From Treponema sp. (GTDB lineage: Bacteria > Spirochaetota > Spirochaetia > Treponematales > Treponemataceae), in the NCBI GenBank assembly GCA_024695475.1, contig JAILIC010000075.1, positions 1-64,000 of the forward strand: a stretch of DNA of 64,000 bases, given 5' to 3'. The notes beneath the pieces were generated by a model that saw only the letters and a list, made by a program, of their open reading frames with translations, made no database searches and was not told the DNA's origin. Position 1 is the stretch's first letter. Each line of letters starts with the position of its first letter. Positions 1-10,245 of this stretch are shown in pieces. The position numbers and the translations under genes are program-made.

Positions 1-194
1 ACAAAAGCAATAAGTGCAGAATTAGTATCTTCTGATGTTTGTTTGGGCAGGCCATCAAAATTTAGTTCCTTCATTTTGGAAAGTATTTCGTTTCTCTTTG
101 CCTCACTTATTCCAGGTTTGTTATTTAACACCATTGAAACAGTTGACTGTGATACTCCCATTAATTTAGCGAACTCTTTTCCTGTCATACCCAT
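1..194 (-). CDS. LacI-family transcriptional regulator, N-terminal part (cut by window edge)
   Basis: Translating the reverse strand from the ATG at 194 gives a classic LacI DNA-binding domain: a helix-turn-helix around GVSQSTVSMVLNNKPGIS (about residues 13-30) followed by the start of the hinge. About 64 residues are visible; the effector domain lies outside the window. A second in-frame ATG at 188 is possible. A weak Shine-Dalgarno-like AGGAT lies upstream of 194. The gene starts 27 bp after the stop of the FGGY kinase on the same strand, so it is the last visible gene of the sugar operon and probably its local repressor (inference). Candidate operators are noted at 9391-9494. Confidence 0.85.
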   Translation of the reverse strand, partial: MGMTGKEFAKLMGVSQSTVSMVLNNKPGISEAKRNEILSKMKELNFDGLPKQTSEDTNSALIAF

Positions 195-221
195 ATATTT
201 TATCCTAAAATTAAGTTATTT

Positions 222-1703
222 TCAATAATCTAGAGAAAATCTCACTGCTCGCTGCCATCCATCATATCTTCGCTTTCTTTCATCTTCTGCCATACAAGGA
301 CTATACAATACCTTAGGATCTTTATTAAAGATTGTATGTGTATCATACAACCCAAGCCGTAATCCTGCTGCTATAGCGGGTCCCATACCAGAGAGTTCTT
401 CTACTGCAGCCACACGTACAGATGTATTCACCATATCAGCCTGAAACTGCATCAAAAAGTCATCTGCTGTAGGTCCACCATCAACACGAAGCGTCTTTAT
501 TTTTGCACCTATCGTTTTTTCCATTAAATAAAGAATATCCGTTATTTGATAAACGATAGATTCTTCTGCAGCTCTGACAAGTTCAGCTTTACCTGTTGTT
601 CGAGACATACCACAGATTATAGCCCTTGCATCTGCATTCCAGTAAGGAGCACCCAAACCAGTAAAGGCAGGAACCAGATAAAGTCCTGGAGAATCAACAG
701 CCTTTTTTGCTAACCCACACGTTTCTTTAGCAGATGTTATAAGCTGCACGTCATTCTTAAGCCACTGAATAGTAGCTCCAGAATAATTAATGTTACCTTC
801 CAGTACATAACAAACAGTACCACCTAATCCCCAGGCAATAGAAGTCACCAAGTCTTCACAGACAACAGGATAATTGCCTACATTCATCATAATAGATGAA
901 CCTGTACCATAAGTTGCTTTTACCATTCCCGGTGAAAGACAACCTTGTGCAAACAATGCTCCTTGAGAGTCTCCCATAACTCCATAGAGTGGAACAGCAT
1001 GATCCAAGATTCCCTCAAAATCAGTCATTCCAAACAAACTGTCTGAATCACATACCTGTGGCAGCATCGAAACATCAAGACCAAACAAATGGCATAGATC
1101 CGCATCCCACCGCAACGTATGAATATTAAATAATAAGGTACGACAGGCATTAGAATAATCAGTCTTTATGCAACGTTCTTTTGTCAGCTTATAAATAAGC
1201 CACGAATCAATTGTAGAACAGACAAGGGAATTATTTTTATACACCTTTTGAGCCGCATCTACATTACGTAGTATCCACGCCATTTTTGGAGCAGAAAAAA
1301 AAGGTGACAGATGGATTCCCGTACGCTGTTTTACCAAAGAAGCTTTACCAGCATCAGACTTTTCGATTTCATCGCAAATATCTTTTGCCCGCCCACATTG
1401 CCATACAATAGCATTATACACTGGCTTTCCGTTGGCATGATCCCAAACGATCGTCGTTTCACGTTGATTCGAAATCGCAGCACCTGCTATATCTATAGAA
1501 GAAACACCTGTTTGACGAAGTAATTCCTGTACAGCAGCGAGGAGATTAGCATATATTTCTTCTGGATTATGTTCAACCCACCCTTTATCATTGATTATCT
1601 GCGTATGAGCTTTATCTGCCCTTCCACAAAGATTTCCTTTTTCATCAAACAACAATGCTTTGGTACAAGATGTACTTTGATCTATCGAAAGTATATAAGG
1701 CAT
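222..1703 (-). CDS. FGGY-family carbohydrate kinase, GlpK-like
   Basis: A 493-residue sugar or polyol kinase of the FGGY family. The closest pattern is glycerol kinase: SNQRETTIVWD near residue 78, NAIVWQCGRAKD near 97, a GDSQGALFAQGC loop, a GTGSS nucleotide-binding segment and LRVDGGPTADDFLMQFQAD near 400. Length is normal for the family (about 490-500). It starts 4 bases after the stop of the transketolase C-half gene, within an operon that carries an aldose isomerase and a ribose-type transporter. That context argues for a ketose substrate rather than glycerol (inference). One possibility is an apulose kinase-like role, but the substrate cannot be read from sequence. No terminator is seen before the LacI gene. 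Confidence 0.85.
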   Translation of the reverse strand: MPYILSIDQSTSCTKALLFDEKGNLCGRADKAHTQIINDKGWVEHNPEEIYANLLAAVQELLRQTGVSSIDIAGAAISNQRETTIVWDHANGKPVYNAIVWQCGRAKDICDEIEKSDAGKASLVKQRTGIHLSPFFSAPKMAWILRNVDAAQKVYKNNSLVCSTIDSWLIYKLTKERCIKTDYSNACRTLLFNIHTLRWDADLCHLFGLDVSMLPQVCDSDSLFGMTDFEGILDHAVPLYGVMGDSQGALFAQGCLSPGMVKATYGTGSSIMMNVGNYPVVCEDLVTSIAWGLGGTVCYVLEGNINYSGATIQWLKNDVQLITSAKETCGLAKKAVDSPGLYLVPAFTGLGAPYWNADARAIICGMSRTTGKAELVRAAEESIVYQITDILYLMEKTIGAKIKTLRVDGGPTADDFLMQFQADMVNTSVRVAAVEELSGMGPAIAAGLRLGLYDTHTIFNKDPKVLYSPCMAEDERKRRYDGWQRAVRFSLDY

Positions 1704-1706
1704 ATG

Positions 1707-2651
1707 TTATTTTTTCTCCAGCACTGCATGTATAGTATTGCATATTCCAGATGCATCAAGTCCATAGTATGCAAATACTTCTGAGGAATTTCCGGCAACC
1801 ACATGTTCATCTGGGAGAGCCAAACAAGTTACGGGAATAGGATATGTGGCACACACCGCCTGACAGACAGCAGCACCCAAGCCACCATTTATATTATGTT
1901 CTTCAACTGTAATGATATGTCCAGTTTCTTTTGCAGCCTGTACCACAGCATCCGTATCAAACGGTTTAAGAGTAGCCATATCCAACACCCGAACAGAAAT
2001 ACCCTCTTTTTTAAGTGCGTCGCTAGCTACGACAGCCTGACAAACACACTCACCACAGGCAATCACCGTTATATCAGAACCTTTACGGATCATACCAGCT
2101 TTGCCAAACACAAAAGGCTGACACTCTGTTTCTTCTGTATAAAGTATTGGCAATTTTGCTTTACCAGTTCTTATATACACAGGTATATTTCGTTTTTCCA
2201 AATCATGAAGCATAGCTACGGCCTGTACTCCATCACTTGGTAGAACAACAGCAAGATCAGGAATTGCTCTCATTACAGCAATATCATGAGTACTATGATG
2301 GCTTGATCCAAGCGCACCATAACTGATTCCACCAGAAACCCCCACTATTTTTACATTCTGTCGTGAATAAGCAATATCCACTTTTACCTGTTCAAGACTA
2401 CGAGCACTCAAAAAACAGGCAGGTGCAAATATATATGGATGCTTTCCCACTGCAGCAAGCCCCGCAGCTATACCAACTTCATCTTGCTCTGCAATACCGC
2501 ACTCGACAAACTGTTTTGGTAATGCTTTTACATAATTACTTAATGATGCTGATCCTCGAGCATCTGACGTCACTGCAACTATACGCTGATCGTGAACAGC
2601 CAATGCTTGTAGTTCAGCGGTAATCGCTTCTTTTACTGATATTGGTTCCAT
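1707..2651 (-). CDS. Transketolase, C-terminal subunit (pyrimidine-binding half)
   Basis: A 314-residue protein that corresponds to the middle and C-terminal domains of transketolase. It has the pyrimidine-binding core (FVECGIAEQDEVGIAAGLAA near residue 50, with the conserved catalytic Glu) and the transketolase C domain from about residue 185 (VRVLDMATLKPFD). It pairs with the separate N-terminal subunit encoded just upstream (18-bp gap), so the two together would form one thiamine-diphosphate enzyme that moves a two-carbon ketol unit. Split transketolases are known in archaea and in several sugar operons. In this operon the substrate is probably the phosphorylated product of the neighbouring kinase (inference). 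Confidence 0.88.
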   Translation of the reverse strand: MEPISVKEAITAELQALAVHDQRIVAVTSDARGSASLSNYVKALPKQFVECGIAEQDEVGIAAGLAAVGKHPYIFAPACFLSARSLEQVKVDIAYSRQNVKIVGVSGGISYGALGSSHHSTHDIAVMRAIPDLAVVLPSDGVQAVAMLHDLEKRNIPVYIRTGKAKLPILYTEETECQPFVFGKAGMIRKGSDITVIACGECVCQAVVASDALKKEGISVRVLDMATLKPFDTDAVVQAAKETGHIITVEEHNINGGLGAAVCQAVCATYPIPVTCLALPDEHVVAGNSSEVFAYYGLDASGICNTIHAVLEKK

Positions 2652-2669
2652 ATATAAATACCTCGTTTT

Positions 2670-3515
2670 TCATTCGTTTGTAATGGCTTGTCGTAGACAG
2701 TTTTCTTGTTCTCTTAATTGTCTGATTGCACTATCAAGAAGTACCTGATCTGGAACACCATGATGCCATTTAGCAACATTTTCCATTTCTTTTACCCCTT
2801 TACCCTTTATGGTATTGGCAATAATCAGAGATGGCATATCTTTTTCAAACGGCAATGAATCAAAAGTTGAAACAACTTGTTGCATATCATTGCCATCGAT
2901 TTCACGAACAGACCAACCAAAATCTCGCCAACGGTCAGCAAAAGGTTCAAGACCGATAACTTCTTCGGTAGTACCACTTATTTGCAGATGATTGCGATCG
3001 ATTATAGCCACAAGATTATCAAGCTTATAGTGAGATCCTGCCATTGCAGCTTCCCATACAGAACCTTCTTCTTGTTCCCCATCACCCATAAGTACAAATA
3101 CTCGTGCAGGGGATGCATCCATTTTTAAACCAATTGCCATACCAACCCCGACAGGAAGCCCATGCCCTAAAGCACCTGTATTAACTTCCATACCAGGCAA
3201 CTCATTATTTGGATGTCCAATCAAGCGACTCTTAAATCGAGAAAATGTGTGTAATTCCTCTTTATCAATAAAGCCTTTATCTGCAAGAATAGCCAAATAC
3301 CCTTCCACACAATGACCCTTGCTCAAAATAAAGCGATCACGTAATGGATCTTCTGGATTATGTGCATCAATATGCAGCGTATGATAATAGAGAGCTGTCA
3401 TTATATCAGCAGAAGACAAATCTCCTCCTGTATGACCTGTTTTGCCTTCAAAAATAATCTGAAGTAATGCCTGTCGAATTTCATTCGCTTTTAATTCAAG
3501 TTCTCGTACAGTCAT
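2670..3515 (-). CDS. Transketolase, N-terminal subunit (TPP-binding half)
   Basis: The N-terminal thiamine-diphosphate domain of transketolase: SKGHCVEGYLAILADKG near residue 68, TGALGHGLPVGVGMAIG near 115, and the GDGEQEEGSVWEA...N motif that binds Mg-diphosphate near 145-175. It is 281 residues from the ATG at 3515. A second ATG two codons upstream (3521) lies only 2 nt after the AGG of the likely ribosome binding site, so 3515 (8-nt spacing) is preferred. It follows the RbsC stop by about 10 bp and is partnered with the C-terminal subunit downstream. Confidence 0.88.
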   Translation of the reverse strand: MTVRELELKANEIRQALLQIIFEGKTGHTGGDLSSADIMTALYYHTLHIDAHNPEDPLRDRFILSKGHCVEGYLAILADKGFIDKEELHTFSRFKSRLIGHPNNELPGMEVNTGALGHGLPVGVGMAIGLKMDASPARVFVLMGDGEQEEGSVWEAAMAGSHYKLDNLVAIIDRNHLQISGTTEEVIGLEPFADRWRDFGWSVREIDGNDMQQVVSTFDSLPFEKDMPSLIIANTIKGKGVKEMENVAKWHHGVPDQVLLDSAIRQLREQENCLRQAITNE

Positions 3516-3524
3516 ACACATTAC

Positions 3525-4565
3525 CTATTTGTTTGAATCACGAGCCTGCAAGGCCATTTTTGCCTGCAAATTACGCTGGAATTGATCGATGATAACGGCA
3601 AAAACTATAACCAAACCTTTTATAATCATCTGCCAGAACTCTGATACACCACACATAACCATACCATCATTGATAACACCGATAACAAATGCTCCAATAA
3701 TGGTTCCACCAATGGTGCCAATACCACCTGCCATAGAGGTACCTCCCAAAACAGAAGCGGCTATAGCGTTCATTTCCCATGACTCACCTGTAGCAGGATG
3801 AGCAGCCATAAGTTGCGATGCAGTAATAATACCTACAATGGCAGAACACACTCCAGAAAATACATAAACAATAATTTTTACTTTATTGATTTTTACACCA
3901 GACAAATTAGCTGCTTTTTCATTACCACCAATTGCCTTTACATGCCAACCAAAGGGGGTTTTATTTAAGACTGTAGCTGAGAGTATGGCAAACAAAGCAA
4001 GTATTACAACACCGACAGGAATTGGCGTTCCTGCAATATTACGACCAAAAAAGTCAAAGCCAGTTGCTCCAAGAATATTCTTATCAAGATTTGGATATGT
4101 TGCACCATTGGAACGGAGCATAGCCATACCTCGAGCAACATACATCATACCCAGAGTAGCAATAAAAGGAGCTACATTAAAGCGGGTTATAATGATACCA
4201 TTTATTGCCCCGAGCAATGCTCCAAGTATGACAACAATCAATACTATAGAAGGAATTGAAAAAAACAGTTTAACACCGGCAAATTTGATCAGAAAGCCTT
4301 CTTTTATGAGTCCGCCAGCAATCATACCCGCAAAACCGACTATAGCACCAACAGACAAATCTATGCCTCCAGTGATAATAACATATGTCATTCCGATACC
4401 AAGAATTCCATATAAAGCAACGTGTTTAGCAATCAACAGCAGTGCATTTACTGACAAAAAGTTTGGAGCAGCAATACTAAAAAATATCAGCAACGCCACA
4501 AGTACAATAATAGTCCTACCTTTAAGCAGTAGCATTCCAATATCTGACTTACTCTTAATATTCAT
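3525..4565 (-). CDS. Ribose/galactose-type sugar ABC transporter permease (RbsC-like)
   Basis: An inner-membrane permease of the RbsC/MglC type (BPD_transp_2): many hydrophobic segments and the family motif GMTYVIITGGIDLSVGA near residue 60, plus ASVLGGTSMAGGIGT near 265. An ATG at 4574 gives three more residues, but it directly abuts AAGGAG. The ATG at 4565 has proper spacing (9 nt) and gives 346 residues. It works with the RbsA-like ATPase encoded upstream (15-bp gap) and the binding protein at 6911-7876 to import a monosaccharide. Confidence 0.9.
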   Translation of the reverse strand: MNIKSKSDIGMLLLKGRTIIVLVALLIFFSIAAPNFLSVNALLLIAKHVALYGILGIGMTYVIITGGIDLSVGAIVGFAGMIAGGLIKEGFLIKFAGVKLFFSIPSIVLIVVILGALLGAINGIIITRFNVAPFIATLGMMYVARGMAMLRSNGATYPNLDKNILGATGFDFFGRNIAGTPIPVGVVILALFAILSATVLNKTPFGWHVKAIGGNEKAANLSGVKINKVKIIVYVFSGVCSAIVGIITASQLMAAHPATGESWEMNAIAASVLGGTSMAGGIGTIGGTIIGAFVIGVINDGMVMCGVSEFWQMIIKGLVIVFAVIIDQFQRNLQAKMALQARDSNK

Positions 4566-4580
4566 AATTAGCATCTCCTT

Positions 4581-6125
4581 TTATGCTGTTTCATGCCCTT
4601 TGTAAGAGGCAAATACTATTTTATCTTTTGTATACTCTGTATCGTTAATTTCCGCAGTTTTTACACCATTGGAAAGAACTATGATACGATCTGTAAATGT
4701 AGTAATTTCATTAAGTTCAGATGAAACAACGATTATCGACAATCCTTTATTTGCATACTCACGAATGATATCAAATACTTCTGTCTTGGCACCAATATCT
4801 ATTCCTCGGCTTGGTTCATCCAACAACAAGATTTTTGGTTGTGTCAAAATTGCTTTTGCGATAACACATTTTTGTTGATTACCACCCGAAAGAGATAAAA
4901 TTGGAAGATGTTTATCAGCAACTTTTATATGAACATCCTGAATTTGAGAATCCACATGTCCATCTTCTCCCTTAGAATCAATTAAAAGTCCTTTGACATA
5001 TCGTTTAAGGCTAGAAAGAGAGATATTTTTCTGTATATCAAGCGTTTGAACAAGTCCTTCCTTTTGTCTATCTTCTGGTACAATGGCAAAGCCATTTTGA
5101 ATCTGATCTGCAATATTCTTTACTGTCAGTTCTTTACCTTCCAGATAAATTTTTCCAGTATGTGTTGGTTGCAGGCCCATAATACATTCAAATAACTCTG
5201 TACGTCCCGACCCAAGTAATCCATAAATGCCAAGTACTTCACCTTTTTTAAGATTAAAACTGACATTATTGAGCAAATACCCGCCACCAGGCTTTGGCAA
5301 CGATAAATCTTTTACTTCAAGAATTGTGTCCTGTGACTCCCAATCAATATCTCTATGAACTTTGGTATACTCGACATCTTCACCAATCATGCCGCGCACC
5401 ATCCATGCCATATCAATATTTTTAATCTGTTCCTCTCCTATATATGAGCCATCACGAAGGACGGTCACATAATCGCCTATCTGAAGTATCTCTTCCAGAC
5501 GATGAGAGATATAAATAATGGAAATACCATGTGACGTAAGATCATGAATAACATTAAACAAGACATCAACTTCCTGCTTGCTTAACGAAGAAGTTGGTTC
5601 ATCCATAATCAAAATCTTAAGGTTTTCCTGCAAAATGTTACGAGCAATTTCTATAATCTGCTGCTGGCCGACACGAAGCGTTCCTACTATCGTTTCAGGA
5701 GGTATCGGATGAGCCAGTCGTGCAAGTACTTTTTTAGTCAATTCCTCATGAGTATGATTATCAAGAAACACACCAGCTTTTGTTTCTTCTCTTGCCATAA
5801 ACATGTTTTGATATACATTAAGATTAGGAAATAAGCTCAATTCCTGATTAATCATACCAATACCATGCATTCTAGCATCTGTCGTATCTTTTAATTGCAA
5901 TTCTTCTTTACTGCCATCATCTTTAACCAAATACATCTTGCCTTCTGTCGGCTTTTGAATACCAGCAAGTATTTTCATCAATGTACTTTTTCCAGCACCA
6001 TTTTCACCGATAAGGACGTTTACTTTACCTTTATATACGTTAAAACTGACATCCTTAAGGGCCTTTGTACCAGGAAAAACTTTTGTAATATGCTCCGCAC
6101 GGAGACAAATAGCATCTGTACCCAT
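4581..6125 (-). CDS. Sugar ABC transporter ATP-binding protein (RbsA/MglA-like, two ATPase domains)
   Basis: A double ATPase that energises sugar uptake. Domain 1 has Walker A GENGAGKST near residue 42, signature RVGQQQ and Walker B LIMDEPTSSL. Domain 2 has a degenerate Walker A (GLLGSGRTE), signature LSGGNQQK and LLLDEPSRGID, the asymmetry normal for RbsA/MglA. An ATG at 6134 exists, but GAGGAG sits only 1 nt before it. The ATG at 6125 fits better and gives 514 residues. It is preceded by the DUF2291 lipoprotein gene and followed by the permease. Confidence 0.92.
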   Translation of the reverse strand: MGTDAICLRAEHITKVFPGTKALKDVSFNVYKGKVNVLIGENGAGKSTLMKILAGIQKPTEGKMYLVKDDGSKEELQLKDTTDARMHGIGMINQELSLFPNLNVYQNMFMAREETKAGVFLDNHTHEELTKKVLARLAHPIPPETIVGTLRVGQQQIIEIARNILQENLKILIMDEPTSSLSKQEVDVLFNVIHDLTSHGISIIYISHRLEEILQIGDYVTVLRDGSYIGEEQIKNIDMAWMVRGMIGEDVEYTKVHRDIDWESQDTILEVKDLSLPKPGGGYLLNNVSFNLKKGEVLGIYGLLGSGRTELFECIMGLQPTHTGKIYLEGKELTVKNIADQIQNGFAIVPEDRQKEGLVQTLDIQKNISLSSLKRYVKGLLIDSKGEDGHVDSQIQDVHIKVADKHLPILSLSGGNQQKCVIAKAILTQPKILLLDEPSRGIDIGAKTEVFDIIREYANKGLSIIVVSSELNEITTFTDRIIVLSNGVKTAEINDTEYTKDKIVFASYKGHETA

Positions 6126-6154
6126 TACTGTCATTCTCCTCAGTATCTGGTCAC

Positions 6155-6793
6155 TTACAGTTGTGACATTTTAACCGGTGTTATTACAATCTCTGATGTC
6201 GATCCAACAGTAAAACAACCGGTCAGAGTTATCTTTTTTCCCTGTAATGACGGTATATCAAGCTCATCAATCACCGCTTTTTGAATTTCTTTATGTATGT
6301 TTTGGGATACAGCAGCCCAATCCACCTGATTTGTATAATCATCATATCTGATACTGTTCAATGAATCGCGAACAGCAGATCCTTTATACACAGGTCCCAC
6401 TTGTACTTTTATAGTATACGGTCCATCATAATCACTCAGTTTCAAAATGATGTATCCCGCTTTTTTTTCTATATTAACTTCCGATACTTCCCCTTCTGCA
6501 GAAACCGTAAAGGAAAGTTCTCCACTTGTTCCCATAGAATATTTACCGTATTTTGAAGCCAACGAAGTAAAATCACCCTTACTTTCATCGATAAGTTGGA
6601 CAAGCGGAACAGCTTTTTTTAATAACTCAGGAACAGCTTGCGTTTCCCAAAAACCAGCAACATTTTTGGAAACATCAAATGTCTGTGCAGCTGCAAGGGC
6701 TGCTTCGTCTTCTAGTTTGACCACTTTAAAACAGCCGGTCATTACAACTGCTAAAATCAGCATAAAAAAAGATGAAATATACTTTTTTATCAT
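6155..6793 (-). CDS. DUF2291-family lipoprotein of a sugar ABC operon
   Basis: A 212-residue predicted lipoprotein: hydrophobic N-terminus and lipobox VMTGC with the lipidated Cys at residue 21. The C-terminal half carries the DUF2291 pattern GPVYKGSAVRDSL then YDDYTNQVDWAAVSQ. Family members usually sit beside RbsABC-type transporters, as here between the binding-protein gene and RbsA. The role is unknown; a periplasmic accessory of transport or sensing is an inference. It lies downstream of the attenuating hairpin at 6836-6893, so it should be made at lower levels than the binding protein. Confidence 0.85.
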   Translation of the reverse strand: MIKKYISSFFMLILAVVMTGCFKVVKLEDEAALAAAQTFDVSKNVAGFWETQAVPELLKKAVPLVQLIDESKGDFTSLASKYGKYSMGTSGELSFTVSAEGEVSEVNIEKKAGYIILKLSDYDGPYTIKVQVGPVYKGSAVRDSLNSIRYDDYTNQVDWAAVSQNIHKEIQKAVIDELDIPSLQGKKITLTGCFTVGSTSEIVITPVKMSQL

Positions 6794-6835
6794 TATGTTC
6801 CTCTCTGATATCTTGTTCTGTTCTTCAATCGTTGT

Positions 6836-6893
6836 AAAAAAAGAGGTTATCCAATTCAGAGTTTTACGTAATCAATATACTTGGATAACCTCT
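6836..6893 (-). terminator. Attenuating intrinsic terminator after the sugar-binding protein
   Basis: A 13-bp perfect stem (6842-6854 with 6881-6893, core GAGGTTATCCAA) with a 26-nt loop is followed on the minus strand by seven T. It lies between the binding-protein gene and DUF2291 in one operon, so it probably lets only part of the transcripts continue. Confidence 0.85.
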
Positions 6894-6910
6894 CAAAATG
6901 AGAATATCAA

Positions 6911-7933
<1,023 letters not shown>

Positions 7934-7970
7934 TCACTAGGTATATAGCTACCCAGCATTGACACCACAA

Positions 7971-9371
7971 TCATTCCCCTCGTAAGTATGCCTTTACTTT
8001 TTCTTCAACTGGATCATAGAGGTCAGGCTTGATTCCTATATACTTACAAGCTTCATACAAAACAGGCACCACATCTTTATGAATACCTACACAATGATGT
8101 ATATAAGGGCCAGTAACAACTTTTTCTTCCAGTCGCTTTATGTTTTCTACTTGTACCCACAGATAAGTGCCCATTCCCTTTGGTCCATCAACACCTTCTG
8201 CATTACCCAACAAAAGTGAGTACTCACCATTATCACCATCAAAACGACACAGAGTGACCGTCCCATGTTTTGCTTCTGCCGTGATTGCTCCAGGATGTTT
8301 AAAGGCTAGGGGATAACAAACAACAGGTTTTTCTTTTGCAACAGAAATTGGCCAAGGACCACAATGCTGTAAAAGTTCGCCATTTGGATTATCTGGGTGT
8401 CTGATTGTCCAATCAGCAAAAAATGAACGTAAATCTCCCATACCAGCAGCTTCTACCATAAGAGCTGTTATAGCCCCATGAATATCGGTTTCACATACAA
8501 CAGGAACACCTTCTTCATTAAGAAGTGCATTAGCCGCACAAGGCATAATCCCCAGTTCACCCTGTAAAGCATTCCAGCATTGTATGGCAGCAGCATTACA
8601 ACCATACTTTTTTACAAGATGTGACATAGCAACCTTTAATGCAGCAACGTTTTTAAGTTCTGTTTCTTTGATTTTGACTTCAAAGTTTTGTCGTATATAC
8701 TCTAATACCTCAGCAACTTCCTTTTTTTCCGACTTTACTTTTGCAACTTCGTCCGTCAGCTCTGGCATAGGAATTGGAGCAAGTTGTATATTAAACTTTT
8801 CAAGTAACTCACCTTCATTACACATCGTTGACCAAAATTCATTTGGACGAGGTGCAATTTGCAAAATCCGTATATTCCTAAAAGTTTTAACAACATTACA
8901 CACTGCAAGAAAATCTCGGAGCCCCCGCTCAAAGACTGGATCATCAAGCCGGCAGTTTGTCATATAAGTAAAAGGTACACGGAATCGACGTAATACCTTT
9001 CCCGTAGCAAATAACCCGCATTGTGTATCTCGAAGCCGAACACCATTTTCATCAGGACGCTCATCAAGAGGTCCCCACAGTAATACAGGTACTCCTAGTG
9101 CTTTCGCAAGACGTGCGCATTCAAATTCTGTTCCAAAATTACAGTGAGGTAAAAATAGACCATCTATTTTTTCTTTCTTAAACTTCTCAATTATCTTATC
9201 AAGGCCAGCATCATCAAAAAGAAGTCCTTCCTCGTTTACATCAGTGATATCGACAAAATCAATATGTAACGCTCTCAAACGATCAGCCGTCAACTTACGG
9301 TATTTCAATGCATCTGGAGCACTGAAAATACTTCTACGTGTAGGTGCATAACCAATTTTTACTGATACCAT
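7971..9371 (-). CDS. L-fucose/L-arabinose isomerase-fold sugar isomerase (COG2407-like)
   Basis: A 466-residue protein of the L-fucose isomerase-related group. The N-terminal half is Rossmann-like (DGLFLPHCNFGTEF near 88, VPVLLWGPLDERP near 113). The C-terminal half has likely metal ligands in CETDIHGA (near residue 307) and a late His pair in GPYIHHCVGI. Such enzymes interconvert an aldose and a ketose. It is the first gene of the operon, 94 bp before the binding-protein gene, and its product would feed the downstream kinase. The substrate is not known. A comparable set (isomerase, GlpK paralogue, split transketolase, RbsABC) is remembered from Thermotoga, but that is from memory only. Confidence 0.8.
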   Translation of the reverse strand: MVSVKIGYAPTRRSIFSAPDALKYRKLTADRLRALHIDFVDITDVNEEGLLFDDAGLDKIIEKFKKEKIDGLFLPHCNFGTEFECARLAKALGVPVLLWGPLDERPDENGVRLRDTQCGLFATGKVLRRFRVPFTYMTNCRLDDPVFERGLRDFLAVCNVVKTFRNIRILQIAPRPNEFWSTMCNEGELLEKFNIQLAPIPMPELTDEVAKVKSEKKEVAEVLEYIRQNFEVKIKETELKNVAALKVAMSHLVKKYGCNAAAIQCWNALQGELGIMPCAANALLNEEGVPVVCETDIHGAITALMVEAAGMGDLRSFFADWTIRHPDNPNGELLQHCGPWPISVAKEKPVVCYPLAFKHPGAITAEAKHGTVTLCRFDGDNGEYSLLLGNAEGVDGPKGMGTYLWVQVENIKRLEEKVVTGPYIHHCVGIHKDVVPVLYEACKYIGIKPDLYDPVEEKVKAYLRGE

Positions 9372-9390
9372 AGCATACTTCCCACTAAAC

Positions 9391-9494
9391 TTTACTAAAT
9401 TATTTAACTATAAAATTCAGTTACCAATTTAGAATACCATAGTTTTTCCAATTGTCAACAAAAAAATAACTAATCAAGTGTAATTTTTACTAAA
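9391..9494. promoter_or_regulatory. Candidate operator pair for the LacI-type regulator
   Basis: Two identical near-palindromes TTTACTAAA sit at 9391-9399 and 9486-9494, one on each side of the sugar operon promoter. Their centres are 95 bp apart, close to nine helical turns, a geometry that would suit looping by a LacI dimer pair. A further inverted pair (CAGTTACCAATTT at 9418-9430, 12 of 13 matching the complement of 9593-9605) is also present. The assignment to the regulator at 1-194 is inference. Confidence 0.4.
9431..9458 (-). promoter_or_regulatory. Sigma70-type promoter of the sugar operon
   Basis: On the minus strand TTGACA (9453-9458) and TATTCT (9431-9436) are 16 bp apart, placing the start near 9424, about 53 bp before the isomerase ATG. 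The rest of the 326-bp gap holds the operator candidates and the apt terminator; no gene is seen. Confidence 0.65.
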
Positions 9495-9634
9495 ATAAGT
9501 GGGACAAATAGATAAGATTAAGATAAAAACCACTGTTTTTACTGAATATATTAAATTTATTTATTAAATCAAGGCAATATCTTTATAATATAAAATTAGT
9601 AACTGTAAACCAAGACAGTAATTAGTTTGGGTAT

Positions 9635-9659
9635 AAAAAAAAACCGGAATATATCCGGT
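9635..9659 (-). terminator. Intrinsic terminator of the aroF-tyrA-apt operon
   Basis: Inverted repeat ACCGGA/TCCGGT with an AT-rich loop, followed on the minus strand by nine T. It lies 39 bp after the apt stop. Confidence 0.85.
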
Positions 9660-9697
9660 CTTTAAATAAATCGTACTATAGCGTTTTTACTGTATTA

Positions 9698-10231
9698 TCA
9701 TGCACCATGGTAATCAATCAAAGTAGTTACCTTTGTAGGTGCCAATACTTTTTCATACTGTAAATCTGGCAAACCAATGATGCCAAAGCACTCACTTACA
9801 GTAGCACCGCCTTGCTCTATTAAGTTTCGAGCAGCTGTTAATGTACCACCTGTTGCTATAAGATCATCAATTACCAAAAACTTTTGTCCCTTTTTAATAT
9901 CAGAAACATGAGCTTCAATTTCAGCAGTTCCGTACTCCAAGGAATACTTGCAAGAATAGACATCTCCTGGCAATTTTCCCTTTTTACGAATCAATACCAA
10001 TGGAATACCAAGCCGTTCAGCAAAAGGAGCAGCAAATAAAAAGCCACGTGACTCAATTGCAGCTACAGCATTTACATCTGTGTCTTTATATAATTCCACC
10101 ATTTTATCAATACAGTATTTAAAAGCCGGAGGATTCACAAGCACACTTGTAATATCATAAAAAAGAATGCCCGGCTTTGGAAAATCCGGAACACGGCGAA
10201 TGGCACTGTCCAGAATAGATAAATCAGTCAT
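9698..10231 (-). CDS. apt: Adenine phosphoribosyltransferase
   Basis: Converts adenine and PRPP to AMP in purine salvage; cytoplasmic. The 177 residues match the family length. The PRPP-binding motif FLVIDDLIATGGTLTAA is at about 117-133, and DFPKPGILFYDI near 16 and AAIESRGFLFAAPFA near 57 are typical of APRT. It ends the minus-strand operon after tyrA, 14 bp away, and is followed by a strong terminator at 9635-9659. Confidence 0.95.
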   Translation of the reverse strand: MTDLSILDSAIRRVPDFPKPGILFYDITSVLVNPPAFKYCIDKMVELYKDTDVNAVAAIESRGFLFAAPFAERLGIPLVLIRKKGKLPGDVYSCKYSLEYGTAEIEAHVSDIKKGQKFLVIDDLIATGGTLTAARNLIEQGGATVSECFGIIGLPDLQYEKVLAPTKVTTLIDYHGA

Positions 10232-10245
10232 ACCTTTCTATTCTA

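Noticed and set aside
3886..4605. 239-codon plus-strand frame opposite the RbsC-like permease
   Set aside because: A mirror of a hydrophobic gene; the permease on the minus strand has clear family motifs and the better ribosome site.
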